Origin: Gliomastix tumulicola
Taxonomy: Eukaryota; Ascomycota; Sordariomycetes; Hypocreales; Bionectriaceae
Reading direction: 5' to 3'
Assembly: GCA_001599755.1 (NCBI GenBank)
Contig: BCHX01000003.1
Location: 1,106,276-1,170,275, forward strand
Length of the DNA: 64,000 nt
The notes under the pieces are model-generated. The model was given only the letters and a program-made list of their open reading frames with translations. It made no database searches and was not told where the DNA came from. The number at the start of each line of letters is the position of its first letter. The first letter of the stretch is position 1. Shown one piece after another: positions 23,595 through 34,274 of the stretch. The position numbers were made by a program, and so were the translations under genes.

Positions 23595-23650
23595 GGCCAC
23601 TGGTTGGTTGGCCACTGGTTGGTTGCTTCCAGTGGTTGGTCCACTGGCCA
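23595..23650. repeat. 15-bp tandem repeat with adjoining inverted copies
   Basis: The unit GGCCACTGGTTGGTT occurs twice head to tail (23595-23609, 23610-23624). The inverse heptamer CCAGTGG follows at 23629-23635 and the direct CCACTGG at 23641-23647, so the block can form alternative hairpins. Confidence 0.9.
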
Positions 23651-25447
23651 TCGTTCCCCACCGGCCTCGCCCCAGAGATACTGGTCGTAGTTACGTTGAT
23701 CTGAGAGCCAGCCCTCGAGACCTGCACACCTGGCCTCGAGACCCCTTCGAGGGACGGTCGCCCGGCCTGGGAACTCGGAACCGACCTCCCAGCTGTTGGG
23801 CGTGGTGTGCCAATTTTACGCAGATTGCCATTCGATACAGCCGGGCTGGGAAGAGGAGGGTGGTGTCGACGCAGGCAGGGGGGTTGCAGCCGTCTCGTAT
23901 TTCTCTTGGATGATAAGGGCTGGCTGACCTGCAGCAGCGAGGGGAGGGAGAGAGAGAGTCTGCCCATTTCATGGCCTCTCTGCGCTTCCCGAGGTTGTGG
24001 TCGCACAGGCATCGCTGCTGAGGCCAGGCCAATAGGTATAGTATAGTAATCACGGTCGTTGCGCTTCGTAGTACCCAGCCCAGTCGCTGCTGCGGCAGGG
24101 GACTCACTGTCTGTCACTGTACATGCGGCATCCCTGTCCAGAAATGGTGGGGACGGACCACCGGCCGTCCACTCAGGATCGTTCAACCCCCATACAAACG
24201 TCCCCCGTCGCATCACGCAGGGCCTTTATCAGTGCGCTGTGAGTGGGTGAGTGGCCTGCCAGGACTGGGGGAAGGGGGAAACGCAACTGCAGAGCGCACG
24301 CACCAAGGGTCGGTCGGGTCTGAGGCAGGTACGTACCTTGGCTCGCCTTGCGATTGCCGTCTCTGCATGCAGCCCATTCCTGCTCGCAAAGTGTAACGCC
24401 TAAGTAAAGTAGGTACGCTACAGAAGGCCTCAGTAGTAGTAGTATGGTAGTGCTCGGCTCAGCCGCAGACGTCCGTCCGCATGCAATGCAATGCAAACCG
24501 CCTGCGACGCCGTCGCCCTCACCACCCATCATGTCACTCCTCCTCCAGAGATAACTAACAGAACTGTGGCGTTGGTGTCGTGTGCCTCGACCCACGCCGA
24601 TTCGATGGTTGGACCGACTCGACTCGCCTTTTGGTTAGAGTGGGCAGTGACCTCCCAGCCCGTCCCACACGCACTCACTCCCACGCCCGCCGCCGCCCAC
24701 TCACACACCCCCAGACAGTCCCTCTGCTGCTCGATGTCACTGTCGCCTTGCTGATACGGAGGGTCCTGGGCGTGTGCCCATCCATCCCTCCATCCATCCA
24801 CCAGCGACTCGGGTAACTCATTACTGGCTCCTTCGCCTGCTACCAGAGATCCCTCCACTGTCCCTTTCCCTTACTGCTACCTTACCCTTTCCTCCTCCAA
24901 CGACGCACTACATACCGCCGCACCTCCCTGCGACTGCTGCTGCTTGGCCCAAGACACTGCATCCTCGTGTGTGTCCTGCTGAGCCTCGCATAGCGCATCG
25001 CAGCCCGGCCGCCGCAACATCAACCTCGCCTCTGCATCCGTATCCCAGCGGCCCTCCCTCCCGACATTCCGATGCGACCTGTCCTCAATCGTGGAAATGT
25101 GTAGACGGCCGTCCTGACATACGCACCTCTCATTTGTCCCCAAGGCAGTCACGAACCCTGTCGCAGAGTCGCCTCTCGAATCAGTCCTGCCTGTGGCGGT
25201 CCTCGACAGCAATCAATCGCATCCATGATCCACGGCGCCGCGACCTCCTCCCGAGATACTCCCCAGCAGGCCAATGCGATAGTCATCGATCCGAATCGAC
25301 ACAGCGACTGTCCTGCAGCATTACCGCCGCCGGCCACGAGACCCGACGACCCAAGTCGAGACTCTTCCTCACCACCACCGAATCCTCACCCTCGCTCGTC
25401 GGGCCCTCTGCGGAGGACGACGGGCGTGGACCGCACAGCCGACAGCC

Positions 25448-27153
25448 ATGTCGCTCTATTCTGAACCCCCCGCCCTCCGCGAGTTCAAGTATGACAAGCC
25501 GACGCTGCTCGTCTGCTGGTGGGCGACGGCGCTGTGCACGTGCATCATCTGCCTGCGCGTCATCGGCCGCTTCATTCGAACCGAGAGGCTGTTCCCCGAG
25601 GACCGCATCGCCGCCCTCGCCCTGATCCCGCTGTTCCTACGGATGGGATGTGTTCACTACATATTGCTACACGGCACCAACAACTCCGACTTCGAGGGAG
25701 TCGAGCTGACCGACGCTGAGATCCGGCACAAGGAGATTGCCAGTGGCCTAGTGTTGCTCTCTCGCATTCTATATGCGGCGACGTATGTGGCTTGCCCTTA
25801 TCTTGCAGTTTTTTTTCTTTTTCTCTTCTTTTTTAATCCCTTTGCCTTTCCACTCCACGTGTCCGACGGGCCTTTTCTAGCTCAGTGGCGCAACGGGTTC
25901 CTGCTTCCTAATTCCCTTTGGCTTTTCTGCTGATGTTTTTCTTTGTGTGCCTGGTGGCGCTAACGTTGACTCGAAACCTTAGACTCTGGATCCTCAAGAA
26001 CACTATCCTCGAGTTTTTCCGAAGGCTCACCGACGTCTCATGGGAACGGTCCTATCAGCACGCCTTGTGGGGCGTCCGATGGACGCTGATTCTAACCTTC
26101 ATTGCCGTTGTTATCAGTGACTTGGCCGAGTGCCAGCCCTTCACTCACTACTGGCAGGTTCTGCCTGACCCCGGCGCTCAGTGCCGCCAGGGCTATGCGC
26201 AGCTCGTCACCATGGCGGTCTGCAACGTGCTGACCGACCTCCTCCTTGTCTTCTTCCCTATTCCCGTTATTCTCAGGAGCCACGTAACGTGGAAGCGTAA
26301 GCTCCAGCTGACGCTGCTATTCTCGCTGAGTCTCGCCGTCGTCGGCGTCACCATCTACCGTGTGCCGCATATCATCCAGCAGGACGGACGCCAGCAGTTC
26401 CGCTCGCTGATGGCGTCTGTCGAGCTTATCTTCGCCACGGCGGCTGCAAATGCACTAGTATTGGGCTCTTTTGTCCGTGATCGAGGCGTGAAGAAGCAGA
26501 AGTTTCGACGGGCCTCGGCTGCTGACTCGTTTGATCGGGGCAGCAATCTGCGTCGACCGACACTGCAGCGGCAATGGGGCAGTGACGAGGATCTCGTGCG
26601 AGATATGGGCATGGCCGTTGATCCGGAACTACAGGACCGATCCGAGCCACCAGCCCCGAGTCCAGCTCCCATTATCAAGACCGCTCTGGGTAATGATATT
26701 GAGCAGTGGCAGTTCCCGCAGCGCCAGCGCAGCAACGCCGAGCGCAGCGACGACTCGCTCCTCTCCCGCGAACCCCCGAAGCCGGACTCGCTCGTCACGC
26801 CGAGAAGGGTATCATTCTTCGACGTCGGTGGCCTGTTGGACGATTCCGTCGGAACGAGCAGCGCGAGCATCCGCCGAGAAAGCCACGCCTCATCGAGCAC
26901 CGAGACGGCTCACCCGCCTCCTCCCGTCGCAGCGAGCACCCAAGGATTCCGCCGAGGTTCGAGTGCACTCTTGCAGGACCTCGGCGGACTACTAGGTCCG
27001 CACAAGTCGAATACATCACGGTCCCGCTCCCATAGCTACAGGCAGGGCACCGAGCTACAGACCATCTCGCAATCCCTTCACGAGCAGCCTCACACACCTG
27101 GCGGCGGGATGCCAGAGCCGATCCTCAAGGATGTGGGCGGCCTTTTGAAATAA
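25448..27153 (+). CDS. Fungal rhodopsin-fold seven-TM protein with long cytosolic tail
   Basis: Two exons, 25448-25782 and 25983-27153 (501 aa); the 200-nt intron starts GTATGT and has a CTAAC branch site. About seven hydrophobic segments fill residues 18-310. The layout is that of the large fungal family of rhodopsin-domain (PTH11/SAT4-like) integral membrane proteins: a LEFFRRL segment after TM3, the motif CQPFTHYWQVLPDPGAQC, then NVLTDLLLVFFPIPVIL. Some members are candidate receptors in surface sensing; none can be assigned here. No CFEM domain is present at the N-terminus. The tail (about 310-501) is Ser/Arg/Pro-rich and contains three copies of D(V/L)GGLL at D392, D444 and D495, the last only seven residues from the end. 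Confidence 0.85.
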
Positions 27154-28641
27154 AGGTCTGCCCCCAGGGGACACAGCAGCCTCCCCGCTATATAATCTGA
27201 CTTACGAACCATCTACGACATGTATCATGAACAAGGGAAAGGAGTTGGTCCCCCCCGATCTTGCACACTTATTCTGTTTACCCTCTCTCATATTTTTCTC
27301 TTTTGCATCCACGACACTATTCCGGTTTTTGGTTTTATTTTATTTTTCTTATCTTTCGACTGTAGACATTAGAAAGTCGGTCAAGGCGGTTCTTCAGTCC
27401 TGCAAAGGCCGACAGCACAGACTCGCTGGGGTTGTGAGTCTCTGTGTAGTATATATACATCACTTGATGTTTTTGGGAGGGGGGGTTGGTTCTTCGACGA
27501 AGGAGTAGGAAGGGCAGGGGCAGGATGCACAGGGGCACTTGGTCACATCCAGTCTCCTCGCGGAGGACGGTGTCTCGTCTTCGTCTGAGGACCGGCTGAG
27601 GTAGGCTGGCTTTTACGCTCAGCCGGACCTTGCCTCGTTTTGGATACGAGATGAGGGCCGAAGATGGGTCACTTGTCTGTTTCTGTTTTGTTTTTCTTTG
27701 CTTCTTTCGCGCGACAAGCGACGGGATGGGATGGGGATCTGAGACATTTTGGGCGGCATTTGCTTCGATTTATACCCCGGCGACTGAATGCCACGTTGAG
27801 ATGTCACTGAACTTTTTTATGAAGGGAAATCTCGGAGCTACGGGGGAGGGCACACTTATGCTATATATATGGGTTATACTCGCAAAAGTATATATATATA
27901 ATCTTGATTTGCAAGTTTTATTCCAACTCGGGACCCTTTTTCTTTCGCTTTTGTGAACCGAGCATGCAGTGATTTGAGTCGTTGGTCCCTTTGATGTGAT
28001 TAGAACAGACGACATGTCGTCAAAACATTTGGTAAGCCAAACGACGGCATTGAGGTCGGATCAACTGATAACGGACCAGGATACAGCGTTAGCATCACAA
28101 ACGCTAGATAATCGCCCACCTCCATAGACGGCGTCGGGATTCTGATTTCGAGATGGGAATGGAGAAGAAGCTCGGGGGGAGGTAGCGGCAGTGACAAACA
28201 CGCCTTGACGATTGCTGAAGCATCACCTAGTAGTCAATCTCCCCCGTCGGCTGCCTGACCTGCAATTTCCCAGGCTACCCGTTGGAGAACACGCTCCAGC
28301 GCTGAGTGAAGGTGCGTTTGTCGTTGCTTCTGCAGGCGGAGCCAAACGCCCGCGGTCAGGGGACGCTGCAGTTGGGGGGAGGGTTAAAGGAGCGGGAGAG
28401 ACTTCTTGACATCCAAATCAGTAATAGTAGTAGTCAACGGAGTATGTCGAGTAGACAGCTCATTCTCTAGATTCAATATGCTTACAGCCTATACACGAAA
28501 GCGAAACGCCGCCAAACGCCTGCCCCAAAACCTCAGCGATGCAAGAAGACCATCCCCTTTCATCGTGTCCAACCCTTCCTTTTTGTCCCCTCCCCTCCCC
28601 TCCCCTCCACTCCACACCATCCATTGTTCATTAAATATTAA
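27154..28641. other. Intergenic between convergent genes
   Basis: 3' regions of the seven-TM gene and RPB5. Contains pyrimidine-rich stretches, TA-repeat segments at about 27861-27900, and a (CCCCT)-type array at about 28583-28608. The frame 27227-27508 is probably 3' UTR. Confidence 0.5.
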
Positions 28642-29569
28642 TCAGCCACCAACGCAGAGTCTGTAGCTCGCATACCGGCCGGCCGTCTCGCTGTTCCGGA
28701 TAATCTTGACGACCTGACCCCTCCTGAGCCCGAGGTACTTAGCCACGGGGTCGGTGGAGTGGATGCGCGGCAGCTGCGTCTCCTTGAGGCGGTAGCGCTT
28801 CAGCAGCGCGGCCTTCTCGTCGCGCGACAGCAGCACGTGCTTGGGCACGAGCTCGTGGTGCGTGATGTTGACGAGCAGGTCGGCCTCGAGGAAGCACTCG
28901 ATCTTGACCATGGCGTCGAGGCTCGTCAGCGTCTTGCGCGCCGCGGGGCTCAGCGCGACGTGCGTCACCATGATGCCCGACCGGTAGTTGTTCTCGAGCA
29001 GGAACTTGGCGAACTTGCGGATCTGCTGCACGCCGAACTGCTTCTCGTGCAGGAACTCGACCCAGACGGGGCCCACGTCCGACTCCTCGACGTCGGCCCC
29101 GTTCGCGCCGCCGCCGCCGGCGGCAGCCTTCTTGTTGGGCGGCGGGAGGGTCTTGCGCAGGAGGGATTCGCTGGGTCGCGCGGTGAACTGGAGGCGGCTT
29201 CGGTCGACGGCGCCGTCTTCGCCTACGCAGTATTCGCGCTTGAAGCGGTCGAGGGAAATCTTGATCTCGTCCTCGGCCAGTTCGTACTCCTACAGGGCGG
29301 CAAGTCGGTGGTTAGTTCGTGCTTTCATCCTTTTTTTCTCTCTCTCTCGTGTGCGCGGCCCTCCTCCTCCTCCTCCGCCGCCAAATTCTCGTCGTCGCGA
29401 AAACTGCGCATGCTCCTCTCTATAGCGTGGCAAAGTCCGCGACATTTCGTTGAAAAAGGGTAGTAGGGGCACAGCTCACCCTATCAGCAACCATCTCGTG
29501 CACCGTTCTCCAAGCCCTCCAGAGCCTGGTCGTCTCCTTGCCCACGGCATCGTTGCCCAGGTCCTCCAT
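28642..29569 (-). CDS. RPB5: RNA polymerases I, II and III shared subunit RPABC1
   Basis: Two exons on the minus strand, 29569-29480 and 29289-28642 (245 aa); the 190-nt intron begins GTGAGC and ends TGTAG. RPB5 is shared by all three nuclear RNA polymerases and lies at the jaw of the DNA cleft. The N-terminus reads TTRLWRAWRTVHEMVADR across to EYELAEDEIKISLDRFK. The archaeal-like C-terminal domain is complete (THHELVPKHVLLSRDEKAALL, QLPRIHSTDPVAKYLGL, GQVVKIIRNSETAGRYASYR). A Gly/Ala-rich insertion (NKKAAAGGGGANGADVEES) makes it about 30 residues longer than the yeast protein, and the end (LCVGG) has a short extension. It is divergent from BFR1. Confidence 0.95.
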
Positions 29570-30615
29570 GTTGGCTGTGATCGTCCTCTAGCGAGTGTGC
29601 AACTCGTCGTCCTTCTTCCGAATTCGTCCCTCGGCTCCGTGCCCTTTTTTTTTCGTGGTGCGTCGTTGTGTGGTGGTGTCTGCTGTTGTTCAGTTTGGTT
29701 TGGTTTGGGGGGGCGGGTTTGATCAACCTTTGAGCGAAGGAAAAAAAAACTGGGCTTTGTTGCTGCAGCCTCGCATTGGCAGGTCACGTGAGGTGTTGTT
29801 CGTCGCCAAACTCAAAGAGAGGTCGGAAGATGGGCCGGCCCCACTTTGATAGCCGGAGGTTTGACTAACCGTTGCTCTCGCGAGCTGCCAATTGACACGA
29901 GGGCCAGGTTGCACGGATGGGCGGCGGGAGTTACGTTATCTTGCGCCCGGCTAGAGAGAGATGGAGCGGATGCAATTGAGGGGTCGCATGTCGGTTGCAT
30001 TGATTGTTCGCTGAGGACCCTTGAGAGCAGAGGTAATTGAAATCCTCGCGCCCAATTGACTTTACGAATTCTGTGGCAGGCAAATAAATGGTGAGTACTT
30101 GGCTGATACCTCCCGTTACTCAGCTTCGGCCACCATTGGCCAGGTATCTTCAAGTCCCCCTTTCAGGGTCGTGCACAGGCCACCAAACGTCGACCAGGGT
30201 TGGCCCGCAGATTTCAAGAAGCCACGGGGCTCGAAGCCCAGAAAGAAGCCAGCAGAAGGGTTTTTGGGGAAATCCAGGCCCTTGCTAGCCAAATTCAATG
30301 GGTACACTTTTTTTTTTCTCTCTCTCTCTCTCTCTGTGTTGGTCCAGCCGCCCGTGCCAGCAGAACGTTTCCACAAGGTCGTAGTTGTTCGTTGACTACT
30401 ACTACTCTCCTCTCCAACCGGACCTCTTTTCTCCTCCTCCTCCTCCTCCTCCTCTCCTCCTCTCTTACCCTATTCCAACCTCCCTCTCCCTTTCCCTCCT
30501 ATTCGCTCTCCGGCCTCGCCTGTCGCCTGGAGACTCGGATTGACCTCGCCTCGTCTCCTGGAATTCAATCCCTCCCTTCCCGCATATCACACCCCCCCCC
30601 CCCCCCCCCTCCATC
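29570..30615. promoter_or_regulatory. Divergent intergenic region, RPB5 / BFR1
   Basis: About 1.05 kb holding both promoters. On the BFR1 side are a CT microsatellite (about 30317-30336), CTC repeats (about 30430-30460), a long CT-rich leader, and the 18-C homopolymer described separately. No TATA box was recognised. Confidence 0.55.
30592..30609 (+). repeat. Homopolymer of 18 C just before the BFR1 start codon
   Basis: Eighteen uninterrupted C residues end six bases before the BFR1 ATG at 30616, so they probably lie in the mRNA 5' UTR. Homopolymers this long can be miscounted in assembly. Confidence 0.85.
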
Positions 30616-32187
30616 ATGGCTGAGACGGCTACGGCTCCCGCTCCCGCGGCGGAGAAGACTCAGGTCGTCCGTCCTACTCGCCCGGACGAGACTGCCTTCC
30701 AGAAGGCACTGACTGAGGCCGAGAAGGCTCACAAGGCGTCGATGGACAAGCTGGTGAGTTTTGAGCACACACACGACCTTTCTGCCAGCATATCGATATC
30801 ATATACTAAAGACATGGGGACAGAACGCCATCAAGGCCAAGATCGATCTCGCCGTGCCCAACAAGAATAAGGACCAGCCCACGCCCACGCAGCAGCGCCG
30901 CCAGGAGCTCATCAGCCAGGCCAACGAGATCCGGGCGAAGCAGGCGGGCGGCAAGAACGCGCGCACGACCAAGCTCGACCAGATCAAGCGCCTCGACGAG
31001 CAGGTCCGCAGCCGCGTCAACGAGCAGAAGAGCGCCAAGGCCAAGGTGCCGTACAAGACGCTCGAGGAGGTGGACCGGCAGATCGAGACGCTCGACCGGC
31101 AGGTCAACTCGGGCAGCATGAAGCTCGTGGACGAGAAGAAGGCGCTGTCGGACATCTCGACGCTGCGCAAGGTGCGCAAGAACTTTGGCCAGTTCGACGA
31201 CGCGCAGCGCCAGATCGACGAGCTGCGGGCCAAGATCAAGGAGATCAAGGACACGATGGAGGACCCGGAGCAGAAGGCCCTGTCGGAGCAGTACAACACG
31301 ATCCAGGCCGAGCTCGACGCCATCAAGGCCGAGCAGGACGAGGCCTACAAGGGCCTGTCGAGCCTGCGCGACGAGCGCTCCAAGCTGCAGGCCGACCAGC
31401 AGGACAAGTACACCGCCATCCGGAAGCTCAAGGACGACTACTACGGCCAGAAGAAGGCCTTCCAGGCCTACGAGCGCGAGGCCCGCGACAAGCAGCGCGA
31501 GAAGAGGAAGGCCGACCACGACAAGTACGTCGCCGACCGGAAGAAGGCCGACGCCGAGCGCGTCCTCGCCGAGGCCAGCGACCCGGCCTACCTCGAGGAG
31601 ATCCGCCGCGCCAACAGCCTGCTCCTCTTCCTCGACCCCTCCCACAAGGTCGAGAAGGGCCCCCTCATGGCCGACTCCGGCCTCGGCGCCCAGGCCCAGC
31701 GCAAGGTCGAAGGTGGCGACCTCAAGGGCACCCGTCTGCTGCGCAAGGAGGACCGCGAGGACGAGTACCTCCCGGCCGTCCGCAAGGGCAAGAAGGGCAA
31801 GAAGACCCCCGGCGCCGCTGCCCCCAGCACCAAGGCCTTCAGCTGCCCTCCCTCCGTCGTCGAGGACAGCACCTTCATCGGCGTCGACCCCCCGATGAGC
31901 AGCGAGGACGTCCCCAGCGTCATCGAGAAGGTCCGCGCCAAGCTCGACCAGTGGAAGGCCGACCAGGAGGCCCAGACCCAGCGTGTAAGTCACCAGCATC
32001 CATCCATCCATCTATTGAGGCTTTGAGAAACCCCACTAACAACAGCCCGCAGAACATCGAGAAGGCCAAGAAGAAGATCGAGGAGCTCGAGAAGGCCGAG
32101 GCCAACGGCACCAACGGTACCAATGGCGCTGACGAGGTCGCCGACGATCTCAAGGAGACGACCATCGCCGACAAGGAGGAGTCATAA
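30616..32187 (+). CDS. BFR1: Bfr1-type polysome-associated coiled-coil protein
   Basis: Three exons, 30616-30753, 30824-31984 and 32053-32187 (477 aa; yeast Bfr1 is about 470). Bfr1 associates with polysomes and mRNPs at the ER and was first found as a suppressor of brefeldin A sensitivity; it is also annotated as a nuclear segregation protein. The sequence is almost entirely charged coiled coil (QQRRQELISQANEIRAKQ, DEQVRSRVNEQKSAKAKV, KYTAIRKLKDDYYGQKKAF). A conserved C-terminal half carries EEIRRANSLLLFLDPSHK and ending helices rich in Lys and Glu. A NGTNGTNG spacer lies near the end. The N-terminal leader is Ala/Pro-rich. The long antisense frame over this gene is a shadow. Confidence 0.93.
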
Positions 32188-32701
32188 ACGACACACCCCA
32201 TTCAACGCCCCGTCTACAAACCCCCTAAACGCCAGCGCGGTTTCACTAGACTTAGCGATTATTGCTTATGAAAGGCATCTCTCATCTCCTCTCTCACGCA
32301 ATCAATTACTCATTAGGTGGGCGTCTTCCTAGGTGACAAAAGCTTGGGCGACGCAAGAACCAATATCTTTACAAAAAATCACCCCTTCTTCCGTTTTTTT
32401 TCTTCTTTTTTTTTTCTTTTTTTACTTATTCATTGCCTATATACTATGACTTTTATCCGGGGGCGAGGGGAATGTTGTTCATGCTTTGCTTGTCAAAGTC
32501 AACAAGACTTCAGGACAGGACCAAACAAAAAATGGGCTTGGGCAGGTGTTCAGCTGGGTTAGGGGTATCCTGCAGCGTGGGATCCAAGATGGAAGAGCAG
32601 TTTGTTGCCCTGATATGTATATGACACGGTCTGACCATGTCGCACTTCTCTTTTGTATGTGTGCAACTTTTTTCCCCCTACTTTCTAGCGGTTGGTCCGG
32701 A

Positions 32702-32734
<33 letters not shown>

Positions 32735-33518
32735 AAGTCCTTTTTTTTTTTTTTTTACAATTGTGACGATTCAGAGATCAGTCCAGATAGGTGAACAAGA
32801 AAAAGAGCTGCTCCAAGCCCACGGGCGAGCTTTCAAAAGGGACTTTGTTACTACGCTACCGATGCAAAACGTTGTCGTCATGTCACTAGTACGTAGACGA
32901 GTGAATGCCTGCTATCAATCAATCAATCAATCATCCCGCGCGAACGGATAAGGATCGCGCCCGCGAATGGTCAGGCAAAATTCTGCTGCATGTACATGGC
33001 GGCCGTCGGGCATCGTCCAGAGCGATGTGGCTTAGTGCAGAAGGTGTGAACGTGTTCGCCTCTCATGCATGTGTGGTATCATCCAACGTTGACGTGGCCA
33101 TATGCAGGCGATCAGAAAGGCGATACCCTTGGGGTACCCTGACATGTGTTCGTGTTTGCTGGGGGCGGATGCCAACCCAGCTGAAGTCAGCACAAAACAC
33201 GGGGAGAGGACAAGCCGGAAAGCAGGCGATAGATGGAAAACATTGACATCATAAAGGCAGTAGATTTTGTATTTAGATTCATTCTACATAGTCCCGGACG
33301 CAAGGAGATTGAAGGCGGAAATCTCTCTCCCCGGCCCTCAAAACAGGGCGAGGCATTACAGGATGCACATACTTTCCCACCTTCATTTCATTCGAGCCAG
33401 AATAACACGCTTTGGTTCGCCAAGCCAGGGTCCGGACATGCTATAGCATAGGTAATCATAACGCCGGGTCATCGACTTCGTAAAGAGTCATCAATAGTAA
33501 CATCATATACCCCAACAC
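32188..33518. other. Intergenic between convergent genes
   Basis: Contains a T-rich tract (about 32393-32425) and a GA-rich run (about 32703-32732) next to an A/T homopolymer. A (CAAT)-type array lies at about 32915-32932. No gene recognised. Confidence 0.5.
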
Positions 33519-34274
33519 TCAGTGGTTCCAGTGAGGAGTAGGATAGTACGGAGCCGTTTGGGGCGGCAGAGAATGTCGAATATTGGGTCGCCCCCCTCCC
33601 CTCGGCGCCGGTGTCCTTCTCTCCCTGTCGGGTGGTGGAGGGGGCGTGCGCGGTGACAGCGCATGAGATCGTTCCATGTAGGGAGGCGCGGTGATTGCGG
33701 GCGGCCCTTCATGTCGGCTTCCACCGCCGTCGCCTCGACGGGGTGGTTTTCGGTTGGGGTTGAGGGCACTCAACGGAGGGTCGACAACAGCAGGGTCGTC
33801 ATCGGCAGGAAGTGTCAGGTCGACGAGCCCGAAGAAGTATTCCAACACCTCGGGGTATCGCTGTACACTTGCTTGCCAGTCCTCGTCGATGCCTCTTTTC
33901 AGGTGGTTCTGGGCGTCTTTGATTTGCTGAGGGTGCGGAGGTGCGTTGTAGTGGTACCAGGCGTGGGATGTGATGGTTTCCAGGTGGTTAGAGTGTGCCG
34001 TTTTCCGTCGGTCTGTGAGTAAGCGAAAGTATTCGAGGATGTAGTCCTGTGCATGTCCTCTGACCCAAGAACTAACAAGATTCCAGCCTCGTTAGCACAA
34101 CATCAATGCTGCAGATCCCGAGAAGGGGCAGAGTCTTAAGACCAACCGTATTTCGCTGTAAATGGACCTCATCATACGGTCCTCGGCCTGCTTGATTGCC
34201 ACGTCCAGACCCTTGGCCTCACAGTCGCAGGCGGCCTGCGCAGGAAGACTACAGATGGCGCAATTAGGATCCAT
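33519..34274 (-). CDS. Conserved fungal protein with Cys-rich N-terminus, unknown function
   Basis: Two exons on the minus strand, 34274-34147 and 34071-33519 (226 aa). The N-terminus MDPNCAICSLPAQAACDCE has a small cysteine cluster that could bind zinc, followed by a helix (AIKQAEDRMMRSIYSEIR). The second exon continues SWVRGHAQDYILEYFRLL and has a compact helical region with HAWYHYNAPPHPQQ and DEDWQASVQRYPEVLEYFFGLVDL. A basic, Pro-rich tail ends in HWNH. I recall close relatives throughout filamentous ascomycetes but none with a known role. The intron uses the non-consensus 5' site GTTGGT, supported by exact restoration of the reading frame and by the CTTGTTAG acceptor. Confidence 0.82.

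Larger units (their letters stand above)
20038..25447. other. 5.4-kb gene-free region rich in simple repeats
   Basis: No frame here resembles a known protein and the longer ones overlap antisense. Visible structure: a GA-rich run at 20681-20715, (GCAA)5 at 20861-20880, an AGGC/AGAC array at about 21029-21066, T- and C-homopolymers, a 15-bp tandem repeat at 23595-23624, (CATC)-type repeats near 24779-24803, and a CT-rich probable leader of the next gene (about 24840-25447). It is not visibly AT-rich, so it does not look like RIP-degraded transposon DNA. Confidence 0.55.

Noticed and set aside
30806..32011. 401-codon antisense frame across BFR1
   Set aside because: Leu/Val/Ala-rich mirror of a Lys/Glu coiled coil; no family resemblance and BFR1 is certain on the sense strand.
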